A stretch of DNA of 64,000 nt, from contig VXAA01006448.1 in NCBI GenBank assembly GCA_013399115.1, forward strand, positions 434,001 to 498,000, in the 5' to 3' direction. The position numbers and the translations under genes were made by a program. The first letter of the stretch is position 1. Every line of letters starts with the position of its first letter. Origin of the DNA: Anseranas semipalmata. Lineage: Eukaryota; Chordata; Aves; Anseriformes; Anseranatidae. The notes beneath the pieces are model-generated. The model was not told the origin of the DNA. It was given only the letters and a program-made list of their open reading frames with translations, and ran no database searches. Positions 12,854 to 24,754 of the stretch are shown piece after piece.

Positions 12854-12997
12854 AGATAGGATAAGCAGTTTCTGCTGGGTCTGATGTATCTCCCAAAAGA
12901 TACACAGGAGGAACACTGAGCATGAAGATAGGATAAGCAGTTTCTGCTGGGTCTGATATATCTCCCAAAAGATACACAGGAGGAACACTGAGCATGA
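12854..12997 (+). repeat. Tandem duplication, two 72-bp units
   Basis: Units 12854-12925 and 12926-12997 differ at a single position (ctgatgtatc against ctgatatatc). The length is a multiple of three, so a - strand frame carries the same 24-residue block twice; I see no sign that this frame is a gene. The near identity suggests a recent event or an assembly effect. Confidence 0.93.
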
Positions 12998-15900
12998 ATG
13001 CGGCTGCATTAACTAAGAGACTGTAGATACTGTCTCTGAGGACATTTTTTTTTTTTCTTCTCAGCTTTACCCTTTCTGTGCTATCATGACTAGAAAAATG
13101 CTCTGTGGAGTGTAAATGTTTTATTAGTAATTCAGCAAGATTGAGGGACATTTGAAGGAGCAGAGATATTTCTCTAATTAATAAATCAGACTATAAATCT
13201 CTCCATTCACTTAATTTCTGTCAAAAGTAGGGTCCAAGGTTGAAAGTAAAGGTTCTGTAACTCACTTCTCGAAATAATGCTATTCATAGTGAATTGATAT
13301 CTGGGGCATTCATTTAGAAGAACAGGCATTGTTCACGGCCTTGCTGCTTCTTTTATGGCGTAAAGGGTCATTGACCAGATTCCCTCATCCAGACTCTTTG
13401 ACAGCAAGATTAACGCACTGAGCCTTTCCTCAAATACAGCTTAGCTGAGTGATCTGGTTGTCTCCCACACGTGTGAGCATTATTCATCTATGTACTTGTA
13501 CCAACAAAACTCCATTAGAAGAGTGAGGAGTTTCTAAAGCCTCTAATAACAGCTGTCTAACACAGTTTCCAGCCTTCTGAAGACATCATTGATGTGTTGC
13601 ATTTTAGGGTATTTCTACCATATATGCCGTACATTTTGATCACCCTCCTTGTTCTGTAGTTCAAAGAGAAAAGGTGTTAGTGGCAACTTTTTAGTTCTCA
13701 ATACAAACAGAACTTGTTCTTGAGTCTGAATTTAGAGTCTACAGGAGCAAATTTTATGCAGAATTACAGGATCCGAACAGTGCCCATTGGGCCTGTCTTG
13801 CCTATTAATGATGAAGCTCCCAATTATTTCTGCGGTGTAGGGGTTTGCTTAGCTGTTCCTGAGAGGATATTATTTACAAACAGATCTTTGCTGTGAGAGT
13901 GCTTAAGCACATTAATACTCTGTGTACAGACCTGTCAGGTTTACAGGCATGATCCTGTCCTGCATTAGGCAGCTGCTTGATGTTGATCTGATCTTAAACT
14001 TAGATTTTCTTTTTTTTTCTTTCTTTTTTTTTTTTTTCTGGATAATGGTAGCTCTGGGGAGCACAAAGTTGGTTAGCAACTGCACGGAGCCTTCTTCCCA
14101 CCTAACTGCACCAGAGGCAAGGGCAGTGGGAAAGAAGGGCCTTCTGTTTCTGTAAAAGTTTGTTTTGCGCATTGGGGTGTAAACTACTGCCATCCTTTGG
14201 ACTGCTTTAAACGTGCTGAGGGACATGTTAGTGCTTAAAGATGTCAAATAGCATGCAGCATCAGAGCTGAAATGAGCCCTTGGTGAGATATGCTGCAGAA
14301 AGCAGTCCTCCTAAGAAGTTTGCTACATATCAAGAAAAAATGACTCTCTTAGATGTAACCCATCATTCAACCCACAAAGCACAAATTAAACACTATCACA
14401 CATGCATGCACAACTGTTTAAGTATCTGAAAATCTAAGAATTTATTTAAATGAAGTTTCAAAGAGTATAGGAAGATCAAAATCCCTAATGAAAGCTTTTT
14501 CTCTGCTGCCAAAGGATAGCTGAAGTTTATTAGGCAGAACTATTGAAACAATGAAAAAGCTGAATCTAATAAAATTCTGGAAGAAAAAGATATTGGACTC
14601 TGTAGGAGATACTGATTTGTTGCCTCAATCCTTGATTTTGTTTTAATTGAAAGTGGTTGCTCATAATATCCCTCTTCTAGCTTCTTGCTAGCTTCTAAAA
14701 CAGCATTCTACCCAGATAGGGTAGGTTGGGAAATATGAAATATCTTCATGCCAACATGGAGACCTGGTACACTTGGTGTCATTGGGTGTCCACTTTTCAT
14801 AAACCTGTTGATAATTGCCTTCTAGAGGGCTTTACTGATAGTACTAAACAGCAATTTTTTTCTGTAATTTTAGTTTGGCTTCCAGGGTTCGTTATCTAGA
14901 ATCTGCTAAAAGAATTCATAACACTTTCAATGGAAAAAAAGATGTTTACTCGCTTGCTAACTTCTTTAAGGGCTTCTAGGAGAGAAGCTTTTGGAATGAA
15001 AAACTTCTGTCTCCTGGAAAAAAAATGAAGTAATCAATAAACACTGGTGCAAGATGAGACAACAGGAGCCTTCTGCATTCGGAAGGCAACTGCCACATAC
15101 CCATAAAGGCAAATTCTCCCCTTACTTAGAGAATGGCATTGAGAAAGCATTGTATTACAGGGCTAGAACAGCACTGACCACAACAGAAGGGGAAGCCTGT
15201 GGCATGTGTGTGGTCACAGTCCTTCAGGGATGCAAGTCGGCTGCAGACAGCCCAGCAGGGAGTTAGGCTCTGCTAATACAGAAACGGGCTGCATGCCATT
15301 TGCAATCACCTGATAGAAAAATACTGTGGTGCCAGCACAGTGGCTTAACGAGCTAACAGGATAAGTGGAATATATTGCATTCAAGAGCTGGATAATTCTG
15401 TTAACAGAGTGAGGGTTGTAGCTGAAGTACTGCCGCTAATTAGGGCTACATTTTCAAAGTGTAGCCTGGGATTATAGCCATAATTCTGTCAATGACAGTC
15501 ATGGAGCTCAGATCTCCATTTGTTCCTTTCACAGTTCACCCCGTACATCCCAGTACACCCTGTGTTCCCAAGAGGTGGTAGAAGTCAAGTGATGGAGGGA
15601 AAAGCACTTATGCAGTCTGTGTTTATTTAGTCAAGTTTTCTTCCAAAAACATTCCTTTTTAAAGTCAACGCTGGGAGGAAATGGGAATATTCACCTAGAT
15701 CTACTGAGAACTATTCCCTCTCTGAAGAGGATGGCACAATGTGAAGCATGAACTTGGGATAATGCCTTATATTATTTTACTGTGGAAAGACACTTCACAC
15801 TTAGGAAATTGTCCTAATATTAAGAGTTCAGTGAAATCAAGAGGGCAACAATAAAAGCCAAGAGAGCTAGGCTAGGGGATAATAAACTCTTCTTGACGCC

Positions 15901-17197
15901 TGTGCCATGTACACACTGGTTTGTTAAAACAATAGCTTAAAGCTGATTTAAACTGACATCAGCAAAACAGTGCAGAGTGGAAACTGGTACTCTGCTCCTG
16001 CATCACTCTGTGGAATTTTGGACCCGTCTTATGTCTCAGATGAACTGAAAAATGCAAACAGATGGAAGGAGGCAGAGCAAAGCATCAGTTTCTTCTTTTC
16101 CTTCTGACCATTGAATTCAGGCCAATAGCCTTGCTTATTTTATTTTAAATCTTCAGGCAAATTCAGTGCTCTTGAAAAGCAGAGAACAGAGAACTGGAGC
16201 TTGAAGCAAGTATAGGGCAGGCAGTTACTGGTCAGTCTTGTCTTTTCCCCCAGCTCTGCAATACCGTGTCTTTAGCTCTGACACATCTAGCACTGTTTCT
16301 TTTTTCTTTTGCTGATGCACGGTTTCGGACTGAGTTGAGGCTATTTTTCACTCGTGATTTGAATCAAGCACAGGTCACCAGCTTCTCGTTTTTGCAAGGC
16401 TCCCATCTGCTGCTTTGCATCCTCACGACTGGTGTATACAAACAGAACATACTTTGCTGATTTACTTTTGTAGTTTCTAGGTTTCTTTCATTGTAGACTT
16501 CTATCTTCCATACAGGTTGAATAGTGCTGCTGAGAAGCATGAGCCCCTTTGACTACTTTGATATGTTCTTAGAACTGCTTTTTTAAAGAGAAACACTTGC
16601 TAGTAGGTAGTATGGTCCAGGGCAAAGCTATGAAAATTTGTAGTACCTGAGCATTTAATCTACATTAGTCATTACTACAGTAATAATCTGTGACATCAGT
16701 GTGAAATAGGTTTCAGGTTCTGAAATAGGTTCTAAGTTTTAACTAGAACCTTTTAAAACTGGAACTTGATTGGATTGAGTATTAGGTCACATCCATAATG
16801 TTCACCATAGAAAAACTCAACAAATACAATCAGATAGTGCAGCATTGTTTCTAATGCCACTGCAGTTTCTGTTTTAAATATAAGAAATACTGGCCTATGT
16901 GAGACAATATCAGTTATGGTCATTAAATGTTACCGTTGTTTTGCAGCAGAAGCTGCTGCTACCCAAGTGCTTTGTTTGTCTGTGAAGAGTACGATTTCTT
17001 ATATCAGATGTTTCTTCTATTTATGGCAAAAGAGAATTTGCTTGGCTTTGTTGAATTCCCTTGTCTGTGTGGTCACAGGGGTCAAAAAAGCCCTTCTGGA
17101 GAGTAAAGCGTGTTACAAAAGGGTAAGACTAAGACATAACAGTGTTTTTCTGTGCTGTGTGTTGGAAAAGGAGTATGTGCTTATATTTGCTAGCTGT
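12998..17197. other. Non-coding, no recognisable feature
   Basis: AT-rich unique sequence with several poly(T) runs (for example 14008-14038). No gene, RNA or mobile element recognised. A low-repeat stretch around 15300-15540, rich in homeodomain-like ATTA cores, is unremarkable otherwise. Confidence 0.55.
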
Positions 17198-17288
17198 GTA
17201 TGTCTAGATGTGGTAGAAGCATGTAATAAAATCATGTTCTGTTTCATATCAACAAGACTTTTAAAATAATTAAGTTGGGCTGCACAAT
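17198..17288 (+). repeat. Diverged direct repeat, copy 1
   Basis: About 90 bp sharing ctagatgtggtagaagcatg-like sequence and the closing taagttgggctgcacaat with copy 2 at 18344-18435, at roughly three-quarters identity and with a one-base indel. No known family recognised. Confidence 0.7.
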
Positions 17289-18343
17289 AAACAAACATGC
17301 TAGAAGTAACTTAGAAAGTGGTGCAGAGCACACTTTACCAGCATGTTGCACTATTACAGGTCACTCTGCTGCTGAAAAGCAGATTTTCTACTGCAACAGC
17401 AGGCAAGCTTGTTTACAGCTTCTTCCAGACCTGCATTCACATTGCACTCTTATCCAAAAGTATTTGCCTCATCATAACCTAAAGGTAAAAGGAGGCTGAA
17501 TAGGGGCACTTGAGGTGTGCCCTGGAGCCACTTTACTTTCAGGAGTAAGACTGTTGTCCTTGTTACTCCTCCATGTATCCAGATAGACTGGGGAAGGGTA
17601 AGGTGTTTTAGGATATATTTTTAATTAGCTGTCAGAGTCTTTGTTTCTGAGCTTCTGGTTAGACAAATTTTTAGTAATGCACTTGGAATTTTGCCTCAGT
17701 AAGAGTTGATGGACTGTCATGCTGTGGGATTTCTCAAGTTTTTTTTTTGTTTTTTTTCATAACACGTACTACAGCTAAACAGAGAGGGATTCTCAAGGGC
17801 TCCATTTGCTTGTGTGAAGCCTGCCTCCTTTCTCATTCAGGGTCACATAACTTCCCTCCAGCATTTGCAGGAACTACTCACAAGGAAAAGCGATGCTAGG
17901 AAAACACTGTATTATTTTTAGCTTTCAGTCATCTCCTTCTGTCTTTTTTCTCTCTACTGAGAAAATGAAAAGCATTACCAAATGTGGACCTTTTCCTGAG
18001 TTCAGCAAGTCCTGAGAGGCTTTGATTTGGCTTCAAGTACCTCCCCACATTTTGCAGATAGCTTTAATGTGCTCTGGTGGTTGCCTTTTGCCTGTGCTTC
18101 AGTGGTTGGGAAATGCTGTACTAGACCAGAAGTTTTTTCAGGGTGTGTTTACTGGAGAATATTGTAAAGGAAGTACTGATGCTTCTTTTAACTGCTCGAG
18201 TACACACACTCCTACCCACGGAAATGACAACCATTCTGATCACAGGCAAGGAAAGTGGAAGAAGGTTTGAATCTGGGTCAGGAAACCCACAGTCTTCTGA
18301 GAGATTCAGCTAGGCTTGAAGTTGCAGCTCAGGTCCCAACTCT

Positions 18344-18435
18344 GCATGCCTAGATATGACAGAAGCATGTGATAAAAGTATATTAATCCTATTTAACATC
18401 AGGATTTTTAAAATAATTAGGTTGGGCTGCACAAT
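18344..18435 (+). repeat. Diverged direct repeat, copy 2
   Basis: Partner of 17198-17288, 1.15 kb downstream in the same orientation. It could be an old local duplication or two copies of an uncatalogued interspersed repeat. Confidence 0.7.
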
Positions 18436-20191
18436 GTGCAAGCATTACATTATAAACAAAAAAAAATATTGGACTAATTCAGACTGAACTCTCACTTCAA
18501 GGGCATAAAAGAGTACCAAAGTTATAAAGGGAAAATTACATTTGTTCCTTTTCATACCAAGGACTTCAGTCCATAAGATGTCAAGTGATGAGATGAATGT
18601 TGTTGTTCTGTGTTTTAAGTGGCAGTTGAGAAGATAAAGAGGTTTTTTTTACTTCCCGATGACTAAATTCAAAGTTAATTTACAGTGACAAAACTCCCAA
18701 TGTAATTATATTGGAGCTACTAAAATTAGTCTGGGTTTCTTTCATGATAAATGGCAAGAAGAAGGAATATGACCCATGCACTTTTTCATCCCAGGCATCA
18801 GCACTTTATAAATCCGAGTCTGTGTGGTTGTTGGTGATCGTTAGTGAGCACATACCCTGCTTTACCCTATCGTGTTCAGAGTGCTCTTAGTCTTTTCTCA
18901 CTACCAAGGAGAATCTGATACTATGTCAGAAAATGGTGAGTCCAAACAGAAGCCAATAGCTTTTTTTCTTTTCAAAATATTGGACTTAAATTGGAAGACT
19001 TTTCTCATTGTTTCTAATTTCCTGAGATTTTGGGTTGGTCCTGGAAACTTACCTTCGGCTAGACAGTGGGGCAAACATAATGACCATGGCTGGTCAAAAA
19101 GCTGAGGGAGAACTCTTGTGTGTTCAGCTTTCCTTACACAGCAAGCTAAATCATGCTGTGCCGTTGATAGAACTTTTCCTCCTCCCCCACTGGTCGTCTT
19201 AACTCCTTACGTCAATATTAAAGTAAAACCACTTTCCCAGCCTTTGTAGTATCCTTCTCTGGGCATGTCCTTGCATAATCATTTCTGAGAGAGGATTTGC
19301 ATCTGCTCTTGAGCCTGCTTGGGCACAGGCCCAGCTCCTGGGACCTGCATCTCAGGTGAGAAGGTGCAGCATACGGGGGGCGAGAGCAGTGGAGGCCTCA
19401 GAGCCAAGCCATTTAGCTGGGCCACTGGAGAAAAGTGACACAGATTTGGAATAGTAGAGCTATACAGAACACCACCTGGGAGGATTTAGGAAGTGCTACA
19501 GCTAGGATCTCACTTTGAAGAAGCTTTGTTTGTATGCTGAAGTCTTCAATGATTCATCCATTCATTTGCATTGCGCCTCTTTCCCATGCAGCCTTAGTGT
19601 TGTGCGTTCCCTTTGTTGGCTAAGCTTCAAAAAAGTGTTGTGGTGTCTTTAAAATTACTAAGGTTAAGTGTTAGGCATTATCAAAATTACCGTAGCAGTG
19701 CATCTCAGAGAGCTACACTGGGATAAACTAGAGTTTATAATTCGGTTACGCAGCAGCGCTGGTGATTAGCTTTGCTTTCATATTGCAACTTCAGGCCTTG
19801 CCAATGCAGCAGGAGCCTGCCTCTGCAGGTGGCCCAGGGGGGGCCCTGGGTGCAAAGCTCCCCTCGCCCAGAGAGGCTGATAAGGCTGCTTGGGTTGCCT
19901 TAACGGTAACGTGCAACTTTTTGACCTCTGGAGAGTCCTTTAGGGTTTCACGAGTAATCTCTTGCTTTTGTGAATACAGGAGCTGGGTGAGAGGAAATAC
20001 TTTGTTTACTGCATATCTCATCTGCCATGGTGTGTTGAAACAGATCACCACTAAATAAGGTCAGGTATTCTTCCTCGTGGATTTTTTTTTTTTTTTNGTT
20101 GAGATTGGCAGCATTTGCTGCTTCATGGTCACGGTTGCGAGATGGACCCACTTGAGGGAAGAAGATCGATTGCTCCTGAGCATGGGGAGCC
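18436..20191. other. Non-coding, no recognisable gene
   Basis: Unique sequence. A single N at 20097 follows a 16-base T run. Nothing else can be supported. Confidence 0.55.
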
Positions 20192-20627
20192 ACAGAGCCT
20201 ACTTGGAGGAGGAATCACTGGGCAGTTCCAGGACATGACGCAGGGATGAAGGAAGCCACAGCACAGGTGGGAAGCCTGCGCTTCAAGGAGAGACCACAAG
20301 GAAGAGAAAGAAGGAAATGGCCATTTTTAGGGGCTGCAGGGACTGCGCAATGTTTCCTGTAACTTAAAAAGTTACTGAGCTGGCTAAAATGAAGCCTAGA
20401 GGCAAAGACCTTCCACCAAAGACCTGCAAAGGCAAAATATGGTAGGATGTATTGGGTTGATGTGGCAAGGTTTTGGTATCAGGGCTGCTGGGCTGCTCTG
20501 TGAGGCGAGGCCGGGGCTGCCCCTTGCCAGACACATCCGTTGCCAGCCGGTTCCAGCCGGCTCCAGCGGCCCCGCGGCAGGGCACGGCTGGGCCCCTCAG
20601 CCACGGGTAGGCGCCTCGGGGACAGCG
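20192..20627 (+). repeat. 436-bp direct repeat, copy 1 (likely assembly duplicate)
   Basis: Identical, without indels and with two substitutions, to 20770-21205. It includes 256 bp of unique flank and the first 180 bp of an LTR (from 20448), and stops dead at a single N at 20628. Confidence 0.95.
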
Positions 20628-20769
20628 NTAACACAAAAGATAATGTTAATAGGTAATAAACAGCCCTATTTTATTTTCATCCAAAGTTAACATTACAGCA
20701 GTGTTTGTAGTATCTTGGTTGCTGTGGGAAAGAATCCCAAGCATTATTTTTATATATATATATATATAN
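20628..20769. other. 140-bp island between two single Ns
   Basis: Ns at 20628 and 20769 bracket 140 bp of AT-rich sequence ending in an 18-bp TA dinucleotide run (20751-20768). It interrupts what should be continuous LTR sequence, and looks like a small contig placed between two contigs whose ends overlap. Confidence 0.75.
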
Positions 20770-21205
20770 ACAGAGCCTACTTGGAGGAGGAATCACTGGG
20801 CAGTTCCAGGACATGACGCAGGGATGAAGGAAGCCACAGCACAGGTGGGAAGCCTGCGCTTCAAGGAGAGACCACAAGGAAGAGAAAGAAGGAAATGGCC
20901 ATTTTTAGGGGCTGCAGGGACTGCGCAATGTTTCCTGTAACTTAAAAAGTTACTGAGCTGGCTAAAATGAAGCCTAGAGGCAAAGACCTTCCACCAAAGA
21001 CCTGCAAAGGCAAAATATGGTAGGATGTATTGGGTTGATGTGGCAAGGTTTTGGTATCAGGGCTGCTGGGCTGCTCTGTGAGGCGAGGCCGGGGCTGCCC
21101 CTTGCCAGACACATCCGTTGCCAGCCGGTTCCAGCCGGCTCCAGCGGCCCCACGGCAGGGCACGGCTGGGCCCCTCAGCCACGGGTGGGCGCCTCGGGGA
21201 CAGCG
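20770..21205 (+). repeat. 436-bp direct repeat, copy 2
   Basis: The partner of 20192-20627 at a constant offset of 578 bases. It begins right after the N at 20769 and continues into the complete LTR. Confidence 0.95.
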
Positions 21206-21746
21206 GAGCTCAGAAAGGGCAAAACACTGCCCGGCAGCGAGGAAAAGAGTGCGGGGAGCAGCCCTGCGAGCAGCCAGGGGAGGAGGTGCTCCGGGCGCCC
21301 GAGCAGAGCTTGCCCTGCAGCCCCTGGAGAGCCCAGGCTGGAGCAGGGGAGAGGTGTGAGGAGGAGGGGGCGGCAGAGAGGAGCTGCTGTGGGCTGACCG
21401 CAGCCCCTGCTCCCCAGCCCCCTGCGCCGCTTGGGGAACGGGGGGGAGGTAGAGGAATCTGAAAAGGGGGAGTGGAGTGAACCTGGAAAGCAGGTGGGAT
21501 GGGGCAGAAGGTGCTCCAGTTTTTATGTTTGTTTCTCTCCATCCGCCTCTATTCAAGTGGGAATAAATTAAATTAATTTTCCCCAAGGTAAGTCTGTTTT
21601 GCCTGTAATGGTAATCAGTAAGTGATCTCCCTGTCTTTATCTCAACCCATGAGCTTTTCCATCTTCTCTCCCTGCCCTGTTGAGGAGGGAGAGCGAGAGA
21701 GCAGCTGGGTGGGTACCTGGCAGGTGGCCAAGGTCAACCCACCACA
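21026..21746 (+). mobile_element. Solo LTR of a second avian endogenous retrovirus family
   Basis: About 721 bp from tgtattgggttgatgtggca to gtcaacccaccaca, with TG and CA ends, a GC-rich 5' half, repeated gctggagcagg-like words and an AATAAA signal at 21562-21567 in + orientation. It closely follows a widespread bird LTR that I recognise by sequence. No internal retroviral region adjoins it. The flanking pentamers (tagga and caggg) are not a clean target-site duplication. The first 180 bp also appear at 20448-20627 because of the duplicated block. Confidence 0.85.
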
Positions 21747-24359
21747 CAGGGGAAGAGTTGTTTACAGTGTTGGGTTTTTAAAATTTTTGTTCTGTCTGAC
21801 TTGGTTCTTTTTCTTCATAATTAAAAGCATAAGCTCTTCTTTTTCACTACTGTAGCAAAAGTTGACATTTTGAATTTAGAAGCCTCTTGGTCTTCACTGG
21901 GGGAATCGCTATAGAGGAAGTTGTAGGCAGATCCTCCTCAAACCTCTGACTGAATTGGCATCAGGAAAACCAGGATTGGGAAAATTATGCCAACGTTTCA
22001 AAAGCATCCAATCACAAGAGCTGTTTTCCACTGAAAGCCAGGGGGAACATTTATTATCAATCGTGTCATTTAAAAACCTTACTTTGATACATGGAAAAGC
22101 TGTGTCTATAGAGTAAAAAAGCAGGAGCACTTTCCAGCTCCTGGGTACGGATGTGTGCCCCAACCTAATGCCAGGATATTGTTGGGCCCAAGTGTACACC
22201 TAGGATGTGCCCTGGTCTTTCATCCCAATCCAACTTCCCTGCGCCTTGCTTCCACAGGAAAACACAGGGCAAGTGGAAACTGGGGGAGCACTACCAAAGG
22301 ACCCCTGGTTGCCTGAGGGGTGAGCACTTAGAAGTACAGTGTGAGAGCACCCAATTCACAGAACAGATGGATCTTTGAGAAGCAAATCTAATTTGTTCTT
22401 TTCCCTCAGTACAGCTTGTTTCACGTACAGGGCTGGCTGCATTATTATTCTCTTTGTGTAATGCCAATCTTTGCCAGTGCAGCTTTGGCCATGCTGGGGA
22501 TGCTTTACCCATGTAACACTCAAGCATAACTGTCCTGTTTCAATTTCACTAATGTAGATATAGCCCAAAACAGGACCCTTAATGGCAACGTATTTTTAAG
22601 TTTTGAACACACTGGTATTTGCAGGACTCCATCAGTTCCACCCCAGTCTGTTCAAAACATAGACCATTAAACTATTCATACTGAATTGTGACAGATTTAA
22701 GAATCCCGGGGAAATGTTTAAAGACTGGAAAAAAGTGCACGTTTTGCAAATATACGCATATCTAGGTCGGTTGGCCCAGGCACTGTCTAAGACAAAATCA
22801 TGAGAAGATCATAAGTAGTACGCATTAAAGGATAATGTAGAATAAATGCCAGTCAATGAAGTAGTATGAAAAATACATCTTGACAAGGAAATGTCTTTGT
22901 TTCTGTCACTGTTTCACGACTTCAGCTGATAAAGGTTACTGAGTTCTCGTCACAAAATTCTCAATGTTGCATATAATACTGATATAAATGTGTATCTTTC
23001 CAGAAATCAGTGGTGGCTTTAATACATAAATTGAAACCTGCTTACCTGAGAAGTCCAAAGCTGTAATTGCAACTAATTAGCTGTAATCCAGCTGGGATGT
23101 GTCTACTTAAATTTGCTTGTAGCTCTATTCAGTACTCCTTATCCCATTTCAATAGTCTATAAGAAACAAACTGATTATGATAAAAAGTCAAGTCCACCAG
23201 AACCTATTTTTTAAATGGTGTCTAAATTCACCCTGTATATTTACAGTCCATGCCTCACTTGTGTCTTGACCTGCCGGCTGTGCTCATTGTTTAATCCCTG
23301 CTAGTGGACTGCAGTGCCCCCTTGCTCTGGTTTGAACTCTGTGGGGACAAAGAAGAGCTTGTTTTCTAAGTTAAGTTTGAATACACAATATTTAATATAC
23401 TGAGCAATGAGTCACAGTTGAGTGGGACTTCAGTTACTGTTTCCTGGCAGAAATTGGAACTTCACTGCATAAATGCTCTTTTTCTATTTCGCCTGAAAGC
23501 TGAATGGCAAGACTGGTGAGGAGCTGCAACTTCCTAGGAGCAGAGCAACACTTAGTTTGGCTCCAAAGTCAGTGGGAGGTAGTCATAGTAGTATCATAGC
23601 CCTGCTGAACTTGGAGCCTATCTCACAGTGGCATCCCTCCTGCTCTGTTCAGGGAAACAGCTGTGAAAACTGCTGCCCCACAGCTGATGCAGGTTCTTAT
23701 TTATGCCCCAGACACTGGCACAAGGGCATTTTTGCTTCCCAGTTCTGATCACAGCCAGAAGGCAACCTGAGTCCTAATTTCCACAACAGCAGCCCACCAA
23801 TAAACTTGATGAACCAAAGCTTGACATTAAAACCCAAGCTGTGGACCTGATCCTTATCTTTTAAGTGAGTACAAAAGATCACATATTGATTTATTTATTT
23901 ATTTTAGATTCACCTTTGATACTTACTATTATCATAATTCACAATTGTTTGCACAGGATAGTGGTAAGCTCTCAGAGAAACATATGCGATAAACTTTCTG
24001 GAAAAAGATTTTCCGATCTATTAATATCTTATAAAGACAGACGTGAGTAGAGGTGAGAGCCATATCCCCGACCTTATGCACTACTTTTACCTCATTTGAT
24101 AAACAGTCCTTTTTGGGTGAGGAACTGGTATATTGAAATCACAGTAATATTTTTGTATCATTCTGTTTTAATGAAATGCATCCAGGAAGGTCTGAGTTAG
24201 GCCACTAGTGGTTAAATCATTACCTGAATGAAAACATTGTTTTGATTAATGGTTGTCTAAATGATTCTTGGTTATGTTGTAAAAAGGACAGTTACTAAGC
24301 GGTATATCTGTTCAAGAGATACAGGAGACTCCTCCCTCTCACCTTTATTCTTCTTCCAG
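21747..24359. other. Intron immediately upstream of HECW1 exon a
   Basis: No gene or repeat recognised. The last 30 bases form the pyrimidine-rich tract of the exon a acceptor. Confidence 0.6.
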
Positions 24360-24438
24360 CAGATTTTTAAAAGCATCACCAATGAAGATTCAATCCAGGG
24401 ACAGGGAAGTCGGAGACTGATAAGTTTTTCATTGTCAG
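24360..24438 (+). CDS. HECW1: HECW1 internal exon a: start of the C2 domain
   Basis: Encodes about 25 residues, IFKSITNEDSIQGQGSRRLI followed by SFSLS, then one base of a split Asp codon. It matches the human segment just before and into the first C2 strand. The acceptor is a tandem NAGNAG: a pyrimidine-rich tract ends in ccagcag, so the exon can begin at 24360 (adds one Gln) or 24363 (76 bases). The donor is a consensus gtaagt at 24439. Exit phase is 1, and the split codon G|AT is completed by exon b. The KSITNEDS part differs from human, whereas QGQGSRRLISFSLS is unchanged. Confidence 0.93.
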
Positions 24439-24559
24439 GTAAGTTACCGCTGGTGTGAAAGTTTTAAGCCCAGAGAGTGGAAGACTGAAGTTATTAAAAC
24501 CCTTCATGTATATGTGTGTGTGTGTATCTATATGTATTTAGTTATGCATCCAGGAGCAG

Positions 24560-24754
24560 GGTGAGGCACTGGAACAGGTTGCCCAGAGAAGCTGTGGATG
24601 CCCCATCCCTGGAGGTGTTCAAGGCCAGGTTGGATGGGGCTGTGGGCAAGCTGGTCTAATGGAAGGTGTCCCTGCCCATGGCAGGGGGGTTGGAACTAGA
24701 TGATCTTTAAGCTCCCTTCCAACCCAAACCATTCTATGGTTCTATGATTCTATG
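24560..24754 (+). mobile_element. CR1 LINE 3' end, 195 bp
   Basis: From tgaggcactggaacaggttg through the conserved 3' UTR (cccttccaacccaaaccatt) to the terminal octamer-like repeats attctatg, ttctatg. It is well preserved, so relatively young. It lies only 121 bp after the exon a donor, in the same orientation as HECW1. Confidence 0.93.

Noticed and set aside
20364..21586. Long GC-rich frames on both strands, up to 214 codons, some repeated
   Set aside because: They fall in an LTR and its duplicated copy and have no retroviral gene content; openness follows from GC-rich composition.
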